A stretch of DNA of 15,414 nucleotides from an uncultured Spirochaetaceae bacterium (GCA_946410375.1 CAMKAB010000004.1:1-15414); one strand, 5' to 3'; positions 7,160-14,659 are shown, counted from the first letter of the stretch. A program made the numbers and translations. Notes: generated from the sequence alone by a model not told the origin.

Positions 7160-7188
7160 AATATAACACAAAAGAAATCAAGTGTCAT
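7160..7188 (-). promoter_or_regulatory. dnaX operon promoter, giving a possibly leaderless mRNA
   Basis: Read on the minus strand, -35 ATGACA (7188-7183) and -10 TATATT (7165-7160) are each one base from consensus, with a 17-base spacer. Only six bases separate the -10 from the dnaX ATG, so transcription should begin at or next to the A of the start codon. No Shine-Dalgarno precedes this ATG, which agrees with a leaderless transcript. Confidence 0.55.
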
Positions 7189-7433
7189 TAAAGGCGTGAT
7201 TGTTTGTGGAATGATGTTCTATCGGATGATTATTTGAATCAGCGTTTTCAAGGGCTTTGTTTAATGCGAGGCCGGTGCTGTGCGTGCGGAAAAAGCGCCT
7301 CCGGGGAATTTACACTTGTTGTGTGAAATCGAAATTGCTAAAATAATATATAGTATATAAACGCTGATGTCTGGGAAATGCTCAGACTGCGGTGCGGAAA
7401 AAAAACATACGTATAAAACTTCGGCGGTGAAAG
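7189..7433. other. Divergent intergenic region between dnaX and the HAD gene
   Basis: There is no gene in this stretch. It holds AT-rich -10-like sequences for the rightward gene (TAATAT 7344-7349 and TATATA 7354-7359). TTGTGT 7319-7324 is the only reasonable -35, at a loose 19-base spacing from the first. GAGGC 7268-7272 and GCCTC 7297-7301 could pair, but I see no known RNA. I looked for the 4.5S/SRP RNA sometimes found beside dnaX and found no matching core motif. Confidence 0.35.
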
Positions 7434-8213
7434 ATGGTTAAAGCGGTTTTTTTGGATTTTGATTGGACTCTGTTTGCTCATGATACGCACACGATTCCCG
7501 ATTCGGCTATAAACGCCCTCTTGGAGGCTCATCGTAAAGGTGTGCATATAATTCTCGCCACCGGAAGAAGTTACAGCGAGATGCAGGAGAAGAGCGCAGC
7601 GCAGTACCGGGAGATTCCGTTTTCAGGCTATATCACAATGAACGGGGTGATTCTTCTTGATGAACACGAAAAGATGATTTCGGGCAGTCCTTTTCGCGGA
7701 GAAGCGCTTGATCTTATTGTTAAGATTTTTAATGAAAAGAAGTTGCCGATTGTTTTCGCTACGGCGGATTCAACGTACATCAATTTTAAAAATCAGCGGG
7801 TTGTGGATGCGCATAAGGACATTACGTACATTGACCACAAGGTTTCTTCATATACCGGGGAGCCTGTGTATCTTGCGGTTATGTACATAAGCCGGGAAGA
7901 AGAAGCGGAGATTTCCAAAACGCTGAAGGGTATAGATTTTAAGCGCTGGTGCTCTATCGGAACCGATTTGATTCCCGCAGGGATGGACAAGGCTGAGGGC
8001 GTGAGGAAGTTCGCGGAGATTTTGAATATAGACCTCTCGGAATGTATGGCTATCGGGGATAGTTTTAATGATATTGAAATGATTAAAGCGGTAGGCTACG
8101 GCGTGGCGATGGGCAATGCGGAAGAATGCACAAAGGAAGTCTCCCGTTATGTTACGTCCGACATCAGGGAAAACGGCGTGGCGAATGCCTTAAAGCACTT
8201 CGGAGTGATTTGA
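7434..8213 (+). CDS. Cof-type HAD-IIB family phosphatase
   Basis: The 259-residue protein has all HAD motifs: motif I DFDWTL (Asp8 nucleophile, Asp10), motif II LATGRS (Thr43), motif III Lys186 in AGMDKAEGV, and motif IV GDSFNDIEM (Asp209, Asp213). The large alpha/beta cap between motifs II and III (about 80-180) is the C2B type of Cof/YidA proteins. These hydrolyse sugar phosphates, flavin mononucleotide or similar small phosphates in the cytoplasm; the substrate cannot be assigned. Motif I has Trp where most members have Gly (DxDGT), which is uncommon but not known to abolish activity. GGTGA lies just before the ATG. It is monocistronic and divergent from dnaX. Confidence 0.9.
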   Translation: MVKAVFLDFDWTLFAHDTHTIPDSAINALLEAHRKGVHIILATGRSYSEMQEKSAAQYREIPFSGYITMNGVILLDEHEKMISGSPFRGEALDLIVKIFNEKKLPIVFATADSTYINFKNQRVVDAHKDITYIDHKVSSYTGEPVYLAVMYISREEEAEISKTLKGIDFKRWCSIGTDLIPAGMDKAEGVRKFAEILNIDLSECMAIGDSFNDIEMIKAVGYGVAMGNAEECTKEVSRYVTSDIRENGVANALKHFGVI

Positions 8214-8242
8214 GAAGCCTGTAACAAGGGGATAATGAGTTT

Positions 8243-8373
8243 TGCATTTCTGCTGCGATTTTACAGTTCTGCAATTCTGCAGTTCCTCAATTCTGCAATT
8301 TTGCAATTCCGCAATTCCGTAATCCGCAATCCCGTAATTCCGTAATCCGCAATTTTGCAATTTCGCAATCCGC
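8243..8373. repeat. Degenerate tandem array of 7-9 bp units, consensus (T/C)GCAATT(C/T)
   Basis: About 15 units follow one another, such as TGCAATTC, TGCAGTTCC, CGCAATTC, CGTAATC, CGCAATC and CGCAATTT. They begin more degenerately near 8243 and are clearest from 8262 onward. Unit length drifts between 7 and 9 bases and the middle AATT or AAT is constant. The array fills most of the gap between two convergent genes. No reading frame of interest uses it, and it shows neither the spacers of a CRISPR array nor a strong hairpin. Confidence 0.8.
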
Positions 8374-8419
8374 TTGGGTGTCGGTTTTTCCTGTTTTCAG
8401 TATAACCAAAGAAAAAAAA

Positions 8420-9631
8420 CTAAATCATTTCCAGAAACGCTTCTATTCGGGTTCTCATTTGCGCCTCGTCGCCTTCGGTGTAATCTGTTTCCAAATGCAG
8501 GTACGGAAGACCTTTTTTCTTTGCAAAAAGACCGATTGAATAGCTTTCCACGGAATACGTAATGCAACTGTGAAGAGATATGTCTATTATTGCGTCCGCA
8601 CTGAAATCTTCAGCAAGCTTTTCGAGGTTTTCAAGTCTTTCATTGTTTGGGCTCATGACTGAGCAGCCTATGCGCAAGTATCGCTCCGCAATGGCTCTTA
8701 CAATATCCGGAGCGTCCGCATCCGTTTTTCTCGAAAATGTTTTTGTTCCCGTGCAGTTTTCAAAACACACCGCTACGGCGGAGTTTTCTTCCACGGTTTT
8801 TACGGTTTTTTCCAGCACCCCGCCTATTGGGCAGCCTGTTATCAATATGCGGCGTTCCCGACTTTTGGGACCTTGCTTCCGTGTTTCCGGCAACGGTTTG
8901 TTTGAATCCGCCTGTTTTTCCGGAGAAGCCTCCTCTGACGCCTTTTTTTTCAGACTTTCCGAAAGCATTCTCAGATTTTCTACCTTATCTTTATGGCTGA
9001 AAAGAAAATCTGCGCCCTCCAGAGCCTTGTAAACGTCATATCCTTTTGCCGGTGAGGGTACGGCTTTTTGAATGTTTGCAAGTTCTTCTTTTGCCGACCT
9101 TTCCTCGTTCAGCAGCTTTGCGGCTTCTCTTAGGGCTCCGTCTGAAATTGAAACGCCGAATTCTTTTTCCAAATACGATATGAACCTTTTGATTTCATCA
9201 GTCCAGAAATCCAAGTCCTCCGGGCTTGTTCCGTGAGGTAGTTTCAAAACATAGGTTTTTTTTCCTTGCGACATGATTTCGTACATTTTTTTCTTGCCGT
9301 CGCAGGTGGTCTCGCCCACAATCAAGTCTGCAAAATACGTGTATGGACATTTGTCCGAGATGTAGAAGCCGAAGCTTGACTTTATGAGAGGACAAAGGTT
9401 TCCCGGAAGGACGGCTTCCGCTGCGGGTATGGTTTCCGCGCTCATTCCGCAAAGGGAAACCGGAACGAATCCCGCAGCATAGAGAACTTCAAGGGGTGTG
9501 AAAGTGCAGAAAAAACCTGCCGCTCTGTGTCCGCTTTCTTTCAATTCCCTGACTTTTAAAAAACCGTTGCGGCGGGCCTCGGAAAATTCGTTGAATTTCT
9601 CGGGCAAAGACAGATTCGGCTTTTCATACAT
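8420..9631 (-). CDS. Double-cubane-cluster reductase, YjiM/HgdB/BadD superfamily
   Basis: A 403-residue protein very like E. coli YjiM and the DCCP reductases, relatives of the 2-hydroxyacyl-CoA dehydratase beta subunit. Conserved blocks are FFCTFTPLEVLYAAG (Cys42), NLCPLIKSS (Cys80), ISDKCPYTYF (Cys95), GETTCDGKKKMYE (Cys110), ITGCPIGG (Cys267), ENCTG (Cys293), GCSVMSPNNERL (Cys323) and LHSCITYSVES (Cys356). In the characterised family these cysteines bind an [8Fe-9S] double-cubane cluster that does very low-potential electron transfer. The physiological substrate is generally unknown. Residues 228-260 are a hydrophilic low-complexity insertion between the two halves. No BadF/YjiL-type activating ATPase is adjacent within the window. 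AGGA precedes the ATG by about ten bases. It is the second gene after the glutaredoxin. Confidence 0.88.
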   Translation of the reverse strand: MYEKPNLSLPEKFNEFSEARRNGFLKVRELKESGHRAAGFFCTFTPLEVLYAAGFVPVSLCGMSAETIPAAEAVLPGNLCPLIKSSFGFYISDKCPYTYFADLIVGETTCDGKKKMYEIMSQGKKTYVLKLPHGTSPEDLDFWTDEIKRFISYLEKEFGVSISDGALREAAKLLNEERSAKEELANIQKAVPSPAKGYDVYKALEGADFLFSHKDKVENLRMLSESLKKKASEEASPEKQADSNKPLPETRKQGPKSRERRILITGCPIGGVLEKTVKTVEENSAVAVCFENCTGTKTFSRKTDADAPDIVRAIAERYLRIGCSVMSPNNERLENLEKLAEDFSADAIIDISLHSCITYSVESYSIGLFAKKKGLPYLHLETDYTEGDEAQMRTRIEAFLEMI

Positions 9632-9668
9632 AAAATTTCATTCCTATTTATTTCCGGTGTTTTTCAGA

Positions 9669-9938
9669 TTATTTGGAAGACTTGCATTTTTCTATGACTT
9701 CGTTGAAATCAAAGGTCTTGGTTCCGTCTTCCAGCTCGAAATACGGGATTCCTATGTACCCGTTTTCCTTAATCGGCTTGAAAACAGGGTCCGTGTCCCT
9801 CTTTATGATGAATTCTTTCAGGTGAATAGGGTCTGAATAGAATTCCAGATAATCGTATTTTATTCCCTCTTTTGCAAAAGCTTCTTCTGCATCCTTGCAT
9901 GAGTGGCAGCTTTTTATTCCGTACATTGTGATTTTCAT
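9669..9938 (-). CDS. Glutaredoxin-like thiol-disulfide protein
   Basis: The 89-residue protein has a thioredoxin fold of glutaredoxin size: strand KITMYGI, active site CHSC (residues 11-14), a helix, the substrate-binding cis-Pro in YIGIPYF (about 61-67), and a C-terminal helix. The dithiol CxxC permits full disulfide reduction. It lies 37 bases upstream of the double-cubane reductase on the same strand. It may keep thiols reduced for that enzyme, but this is inference from position. GGAGG six bases before the ATG gives a strong ribosome site. Confidence 0.87.
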   Translation of the reverse strand: MKITMYGIKSCHSCKDAEEAFAKEGIKYDYLEFYSDPIHLKEFIIKRDTDPVFKPIKENGYIGIPYFELEDGTKTFDFNEVIEKCKSSK

Positions 9939-10282
9939 GTTTTCCTCCGTTTTTAACCCGATTCAGATCTCGGCTTATCAGAATCATAGTACCACAATAG
10001 TATCACATAAAGTCGAAAAGTGTGGAAATTTTGGTTTTTTCCGTGTAAATTTTTTTGCCCTGCCGGTGCATTATAATTATAGATAATTCCAAAACATCCG
10101 AATAAATAAAAGTTAAAAATAATAACATTCCAAGGCTTATTAACATTCCAAGGCTTATTCGGCCTGCAATCCGGCTAATTCGGCTATAAAGAAATTTTTT
10201 CGAAAAATTCGGTATCGCTTTATGAAAACGGAAACCTGTCGACGTTACTGCTGACATCTCGCATGATTCCTCAGAATAAAAT
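9939..10282. other. Non-coding region between the glutaredoxin and pgi
   Basis: The stretch is AT-rich and without a convincing gene. A -10-like TATGAT on the minus strand (9988-9983) may serve the glutaredoxin gene, but its -35 is poor. Further right lies an exact 18-bp tandem duplication (10123-10158). Spaced copies of a C(T/A)TATTCGGC-like sequence follow, including CTTATTCGGC near 10154 and CTAATTCGGC near 10175. A near-palindrome lies at about 10191-10210 around TTCGAA. Confidence 0.4.
10123..10158. repeat. Exact 18-bp tandem duplication
   Basis: TAACATTCCAAGGCTTAT occurs at 10123-10140 and again directly at 10141-10158 without mismatch. An exact copy number of two suggests a recent slippage or duplication in non-coding DNA. 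Confidence 0.95.
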
Positions 10283-10311
10283 TTGAAAGACGGGAAGTTA
10301 TCTGTTATCAT
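10283..10311 (+). promoter_or_regulatory. Extended -10 promoter for pgi
   Basis: -35 TTGAAA (10283-10288) and -10 TATCAT (10306-10311) each differ by one base from consensus and are 17 bases apart. TG at 10303-10304 adds the extended -10 element TGnTATCAT. Transcription would start near 10318, leaving a leader of about 108 bases in which I see no known riboswitch. Confidence 0.55.
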
Positions 10312-10425
10312 TGAATCAAAACGTTTAAGGAAATGTGCAACCGAACCTCATCGTTTTTTTATTTTCTTTGTGCATAAGGAAAAATTGCGGTAAGAAAATG
10401 GTGCGGGATTCGGAGTGGAGGTTTT

Positions 10426-11973
10426 ATGAATTATATCGATTTGGACAAAACAAATTCTTTCAAGACTCTTTCTGCGTGTAAGCCGTATGATGTTAAAGGA
10501 CTCACTGCCGACAGAATTAAGAAATGCAATGTAAACGGAGCGAAAGGGTTTGTGTATAACTATGCGTGCATGCCGGTTACTGATGAAGCAGTTTCAGCCA
10601 TGCAGGCTCTCGCAGACGAAATGGACCTTATTGCAAAGTATAAGGCGCTTCTTTCCGGAGAGGTTATGAACACCGGTGAGAAGAGAATGGTTCTACATCA
10701 GTTAAACCGCGGAGAATGTATTTCTTCCGTTCCTAAAGATAAGAGCGATTTTTATAAGTCTGAATTGAAAAAGATAGAAGAATTTTCTTCGGATGTGCGT
10801 TCAGGCAAGATCAAAGGTTCCACAGGAAAGGCGTTTAAGCATGTCGTCCAGATCGGAATCGGAGGTTCGGACTTAGGCCCCCGCGCTCTTTGTTATGCAT
10901 TAAATCTTTTGAATGTAAAGAAATTGGATGCGCGTTTTATTTCCAATGTCGACCCTGATGACGCCTTCGGAGTTCTTGAAGGGCTGGATTTGGAAGAGAC
11001 TCTTTTCATTCTTGTTTCCAAGAGCGGAACAACTCTTGAGACGCTGACAAACAGAGATTTGGTCTTTAAAGTATTGCGCGATAAAGGAATAACAAATCCG
11101 AAAGCGCATATGGCGGCTGTTACTTCCGAAACAAGCCCGCTGGCAAAAGAAGAGGGAATCTTAAAGGCTTTCTTTATGGATGATTATATCGGAGGACGCT
11201 ATTCTTCATGCAGTGCCGTGGGCGGTGTGATTCTTTCTCTTACTTACGGTTATGAAGTGTTCAGGGAGCTTTTGGACGGAGCTCATGCAGCCGATATGAG
11301 CGCGCTTGAAACCGATATCACAAAGAATCCTTCTCTGATGGATGCTCTTATCGGGGTATATTTGAGAAATGTCTTAGATTACCCGTATACGGCGATCTTA
11401 CCGTACTCACAGCCGTTGAACAGACTTCCGGCGCATTTCCAGCAGCTTGATATGGAGAGTAACGGAAAGAGCGTAAATCGTTTTGGTGAAAAAGTTTCCT
11501 ATAAAACCGGACCTGTGATTTTCGGTGAGCCGGGAACAAACGGACAGCATAGTTTTTATCAGCTTCTCCATCAGGGTACGGATATTGTTCCTTTGCAGTT
11601 CATGGGATTCCGCGAAAATCAGGGCGCTTTGGACACCATGGTTCAGGGCTCTACTTCAAGGCAGAAACTTAACGCTAATCTTGTGGCTCAGATTGTGGCT
11701 TTTGCGAAAGGCAAGGAAGATAAAGACAATCCGAACAAGAATTTTGAGGGAGGCCGGCCTTCTTCTTTGATTGTGAGCGAACGTCTTTCCGCTTTCTCTT
11801 TGGGGCAGATTCTTGCTCATTTTGAGAATAAGGTAATGTTCCAGGGTTTCATTTGGAATTTGAACAGCTTTGATCAGGAGGGCGTGCAGCTCGGCAAGAT
11901 TCTGGCGAAGAAGGTTCTTTCCGGATGCGAGGGGGATGAAAACCTTAAGGCGTTTGCGGATATGCTAATCTGA
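10426..11973 (+). CDS. pgi: Glucose-6-phosphate isomerase
   Basis: The 515-residue protein interconverts glucose 6-phosphate and fructose 6-phosphate in glycolysis. It shows IGIGGSDLGPRA (143-154), the phosphate-binding SKSGTTLET (198-206), DYIGGRYSSCSAVG (253-266, the first PGI signature), the catalytic Glu344 in LDMESNGKSV, His375 in NGQHSFYQL, and Lys491 in SFDQEGVQLGK. The two SIS sugar-isomerase subdomains are complete and the length is close to that of long bacterial isomerases. GGAGG five to six bases before the ATG fixes the start. The gene has its own promoter and is followed by a new promoter for lemA, so it is probably transcribed alone. No clear terminator hairpin follows it. Confidence 0.97.
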   Translation: MNYIDLDKTNSFKTLSACKPYDVKGLTADRIKKCNVNGAKGFVYNYACMPVTDEAVSAMQALADEMDLIAKYKALLSGEVMNTGEKRMVLHQLNRGECISSVPKDKSDFYKSELKKIEEFSSDVRSGKIKGSTGKAFKHVVQIGIGGSDLGPRALCYALNLLNVKKLDARFISNVDPDDAFGVLEGLDLEETLFILVSKSGTTLETLTNRDLVFKVLRDKGITNPKAHMAAVTSETSPLAKEEGILKAFFMDDYIGGRYSSCSAVGGVILSLTYGYEVFRELLDGAHAADMSALETDITKNPSLMDALIGVYLRNVLDYPYTAILPYSQPLNRLPAHFQQLDMESNGKSVNRFGEKVSYKTGPVIFGEPGTNGQHSFYQLLHQGTDIVPLQFMGFRENQGALDTMVQGSTSRQKLNANLVAQIVAFAKGKEDKDNPNKNFEGGRPSSLIVSERLSAFSLGQILAHFENKVMFQGFIWNLNSFDQEGVQLGKILAKKVLSGCEGDENLKAFADMLI

Positions 11974-12009
11974 TTTTCGGATTATTTTTCGGAAACGAAT
12001 GATAATTGC

Positions 12010-12038
12010 TTGACGGTGAAACTTGTTTTGTGTATATT
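12010..12038 (+). promoter_or_regulatory. Strong promoter for lemA and the downstream genes
   Basis: -35 TTGACG (12010-12015) and -10 TATATT (12033-12038) are separated by exactly 17 bases, each one base from consensus. The predicted start near 12045 gives a leader of about 35 bases. It also means TTG 12044 is unlikely to be the lemA start. Confidence 0.65.
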
Positions 12039-12064
12039 GTTAATTGTTAAGTAATATTGCAATT

Positions 12065-12070
12065 AAGGAG
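12065..12070 (+). promoter_or_regulatory. Ribosome binding site deciding the lemA start
   Basis: AAGGAG lies nine bases before ATG 12080. It would be inside the coding region if the earlier in-frame TTG 12044 were used. Confidence 0.75.
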
Positions 12071-12079
12071 TTATTCGGT

Positions 12080-12640
12080 ATGTTAACGGGAGTTGTTATT
12101 ATTGGCGTGCTTTTAATTCTGGTTCTATACGTTATGAGTACGTACAATAAGTTTATCAGGCTTAAAAACAACGGAGACGAGGCGTATGCGCAGTTGGATG
12201 CGCATTTAAAACAGAGATATGATCTTATTCCGAATCTTGTGGAAACGGTAAAAGGATATGCGAAGCATGAAGAGAAAACGCTTACGGCGGTTATCCAGGC
12301 TCGAAATATAGCCGCGGGAGCGAAAAGCGTCGGCGAGAAGGATAAGGCTGAGCATGCGCTGGAGGGAACTCTTAAAACGCTCTTTGCGGTGGCTGAATCA
12401 TATCCCGAATTGAAGGCGAATAAGAACTTTGAGAATCTTCAAAACGAGCTCACAAGGCTTGAAAAGGAAATTTTGAATGCGAGAAAGTATTACAATGCCG
12501 TTGTTAAGACGTTTAATACTTCCATTGAGGTGTTTCCCGGTTCTCTTATTGCGGGTTTCTTTGGAAGCAAGTTCCAAAAGATGACATATCTTGAGAATAC
12601 AAACGAGGAAAGACAGAATGTGAAGGTGTCTTTCAGTTGA
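12080..12640 (+). CDS. lemA: LemA family membrane protein
   Basis: From ATG 12080 the protein has 186 residues. An N-terminal membrane segment (about 4-20, GVVIIGVLLILVLYVMS) is followed by the LemA helical domain: YNKFIRLKNNGDEAYAQLDAHLKQRYDLIPNLVETVKGYAKHE, ATVI-type helix TLTAVIQARN, YPELKANKNFENLQNELTRLEKEI and ARKYYNAVVKTFNTSIEVFPGSLIAGFFG. These blocks define the family. LemA proteins project a four-helix bundle from the membrane; their molecular role is unresolved. The common pairing with DUF2207-like membrane proteins is kept here, with the DUF2207 gene 133 bases downstream. I chose ATG 12080 because AAGGAG precedes it at nine bases; the earlier in-frame TTG 12044 would fall at the transcription start. 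Confidence 0.95.
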   Translation: MLTGVVIIGVLLILVLYVMSTYNKFIRLKNNGDEAYAQLDAHLKQRYDLIPNLVETVKGYAKHEEKTLTAVIQARNIAAGAKSVGEKDKAEHALEGTLKTLFAVAESYPELKANKNFENLQNELTRLEKEILNARKYYNAVVKTFNTSIEVFPGSLIAGFFGSKFQKMTYLENTNEERQNVKVSFS

Positions 12641-12666
12641 TTGTTTCGCTTGGTTGTTTAAAGTTG

Positions 12667-12678
12667 TTTAACGTTAAA
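12667..12678. repeat. Perfect 12-bp palindrome TTTAACGTTAAA
   Basis: The dodecamer is fully self-complementary, and lies between lemA and the DUF2207 gene. Related GTTTAAAG and GTTAAAAC copies flank it. It might be a protein-binding site. Confidence 0.45.
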
Positions 12679-12691
12679 AGTTAAAACGGAG

Positions 12692-12729
12692 GGTAGTGTC
12701 TTGCGCCTGATGGCTCGTGAGGCGCTACC
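12692..12729 (+). promoter_or_regulatory. Intercistronic RNA hairpin between lemA and the DUF2207 gene
   Basis: GGTAG 12692-12696 pairs with CTACC 12725-12729, and CGCCT 12704-12708 pairs with AGGCG 12720-12724. This leaves a 7-nt left bulge and an 11-nt loop. It is followed by an imperfect T-rich stretch starting at 12731. It could be a leaky terminator or attenuator, or an mRNA-stabilising structure that sets the ratio of the two proteins. Confidence 0.45.
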
Positions 12730-12762
12730 ATATTTTTATTTCGGGTATTATGATTAGGAGTT

Positions 12763-12768
12763 GAGGTG
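12763..12768 (+). promoter_or_regulatory. Ribosome binding site supporting a TTG start
   Basis: GAGGTG lies five bases before TTG 12774, and a second AGGAG lies at 12756-12760. The next in-frame Met would remove most of the signal peptide. Confidence 0.55.
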
Positions 12769-12773
12769 TTCTT

Positions 12774-14630
12774 TTGATAAAAAAAAGCTTTATCTGTTTT
12801 ATTGTGATGATTGTTTGCGTGTCCGGAGCGTTTGCGTTGAAATATGATTACTACGGAACGGTTGTTACCGTTTCCTCGGATACGAACCATCAGGTAACCG
12901 AATACATCGGCGCATATTTTGAAACACCTTCTCACGGTTTGGAACGCTTCATTCCTTTGAAGTTCAGGGATGCGCGGGCGAGAGTGAGCGGCGTTGTCTG
13001 TTCCGATCCGGTTTCGGAGAGAACGGAGAACGGTTTTAAAGTTTTGAGAATCGGGGACCCGGACACGCTGATAAGCGGTTCAAAGGAATACGAATTAAGC
13101 TATAATTACTATACGGGAAAAGATTTTGTAAAAAACGAGGATGTCTTTTACTTTAATCTTTTAGGCACTGAAAACGAGTGCAAAACGGATTATTTTGAAT
13201 CGTTTGTGATAATTCCGCTATATTATGCGCAAAACGATGAAATGATTTCTTTGTCAGAGGAAGACTTGAATATTTCCCTGTTCAGGGGTTTTTACGGGGA
13301 TGAGCGGGATAAGAATCCCGTGAGTTATGTATCACATATTGAAGATGATTGCCTTGTGATAAACTGTTCCGCCACCGATTTAAGGACGGGAGAGGGGATA
13401 ACTATATTGGTCAGGCTTCCCGAGGGGTATTTTTCGGGAAAGGATTTCTTGCGTCTGATAAGAACGATATTTTATGCGGTGTCTGTTTTGCTTATAGTTC
13501 TTGCATACCTGTCTTATCGTAAGTACGGGGTGGACGAGCCTTCCATTGTTACGGCGCGTTTTTCTCCTCCTGACGGGCTTTCTCCGATGTATGTGGGTTA
13601 CCTTGCGGATAACAGTGTGGACGGAAAGGATATTTCCGCTATGCTTTTTTATTGGGCTGATAAGGGATATATAAGGATTGAAGAGTTAGAAAGGGGAAAT
13701 TATCAGGCGGTGAAGCTTGTTTCGGAATTGGAAGGAGCGCCGATTGCGGAAAGAAACCTTTTTAAGGGTTTGTTTAATTCCCTGGCTAAGGACAATGTGT
13801 TGAATTTGCATAAAATCAGTCCCGAGAAAATGTCCGATGTCGTTTCAAAATGCAAGCGGCAGGTGGAGGGATACTTTGAAGGAAATCGTGCGATAGAAGA
13901 GCATTCTTCCTCCGTAAAATCGCAGTTGTTCGCAGTCTTCGCCTTTGTTCCTTTGCTTTTGTTTTCTGTTTATCATACGTTTGTTTTGTTTCAAATTGAT
14001 ATGATTGTTTTCTCAATGTATATTTCGATTTTCCCGCTTTTGATTATTTCAAGGGTGCTTTCTTCCGTGATAAATAATTGGAAAATAAAAAAGAAAAAGT
14101 TTTTCAGTATTGTGGGAATTGTTTTATTGTATGCGATAATGCTCTTATCGTTTAAACTGATGTTCAATCCCTTGAATGTTCCGTACCTTTTCTTTGCGGT
14201 TATCTGTTCAAGCGTGATTTTGCTTATTTCCAAGTTTATTACAAAGAAAAGCGCTTACGGCAGGCGGATTACCGATGAAATGCTGGGTTTCAGGGAGTTT
14301 ATCGAGAAGGTTGAAATGGAGCAGCTCAGACTTCTTATAAATGATGATCCTGACTTTTATTACCATATTTTGTGTTATGCAATAGTTTTAAGGCTTGAGA
14401 AAAAATGGGCTGATAAGTTTAAGTTCGTAACTCTTCAAAATCCTGCGTGGTATTCGGGAACGGGTGCGTTTGAGGCCGTTATGTTCTCAAGAATAGCAAG
14501 CACGGTTGCTACATCCGTAAATATGTCCGTGGCTGAGAGGAACGCTTCGCATACGGTGAGTACGGTTTCCTCGCATGGCGGCGGATTCTCAGGAGGAGGT
14601 TTCGGAGGCGGAGGATCGCGGAGCTGGTAG
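12774..14630 (+). CDS. DUF2207 family membrane protein
   Basis: The 618-residue protein begins with a signal peptide (IKKSFICFIVMIVCVSGAFA, likely cut after Ala21). An extracytoplasmic domain (about 22-225, the DUF2207 N-terminal part) follows, then a membrane span (about 229-247). A cytoplasmic segment resembles a winged helix (SPMYVGYLADNSVDGKDISAMLFYWADKGYIRIEE, 270-304). Further hydrophobic spans lie near 384-403, 407-427, 443-461 and 469-488. The C-terminus ends in a Gly/Ser-rich tail (HGGGFSGGGFGGGG, then SRSW), a hallmark of the family. The function is unknown; it is regularly found next to lemA, as here. The TTG start is supported by GAGGTG five bases before it and by the signal peptide it creates. 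Confidence 0.9.
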   Translation: MIKKSFICFIVMIVCVSGAFALKYDYYGTVVTVSSDTNHQVTEYIGAYFETPSHGLERFIPLKFRDARARVSGVVCSDPVSERTENGFKVLRIGDPDTLISGSKEYELSYNYYTGKDFVKNEDVFYFNLLGTENECKTDYFESFVIIPLYYAQNDEMISLSEEDLNISLFRGFYGDERDKNPVSYVSHIEDDCLVINCSATDLRTGEGITILVRLPEGYFSGKDFLRLIRTIFYAVSVLLIVLAYLSYRKYGVDEPSIVTARFSPPDGLSPMYVGYLADNSVDGKDISAMLFYWADKGYIRIEELERGNYQAVKLVSELEGAPIAERNLFKGLFNSLAKDNVLNLHKISPEKMSDVVSKCKRQVEGYFEGNRAIEEHSSSVKSQLFAVFAFVPLLLFSVYHTFVLFQIDMIVFSMYISIFPLLIISRVLSSVINNWKIKKKKFFSIVGIVLLYAIMLLSFKLMFNPLNVPYLFFAVICSSVILLISKFITKKSAYGRRITDEMLGFREFIEKVEMEQLRLLINDDPDFYYHILCYAIVLRLEKKWADKFKFVTLQNPAWYSGTGAFEAVMFSRIASTVATSVNMSVAERNASHTVSTVSSHGGGFSGGGFGGGGSRSW

Positions 14631-14659
14631 CGAGATTTAAAAGGTTTTTCCGGTTTTAT

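Noticed and set aside
7154..7433. 4.5S/SRP RNA gene beside dnaX
   Set aside because: The conserved GGAAGCAGC-type core and its pairing helix are absent.
8243..8373. CRISPR array
   Set aside because: The units are 7-9 bases, contiguous, degenerate and without spacers, and no cas genes are present.
8580..9032. A 150-codon plus-strand frame opposite the double-cubane reductase gene
   Set aside because: It is the antisense shadow of a strongly conserved gene, with low-information Ser/Phe-rich sequence.
10003..10311. A 102-codon minus-strand open frame with a hydrophobic segment
   Set aside because: Its repeated ISLGML comes directly from the 18-bp tandem duplication, no ribosome site precedes it, it overlaps the pgi promoter, and the sequence resembles no protein family.
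12044..12079. A 12-residue longer LemA starting at TTG 12044
   Set aside because: The codon coincides with the predicted transcription start, lacks a ribosome site, and the good AAGGAG would then lie inside the gene.
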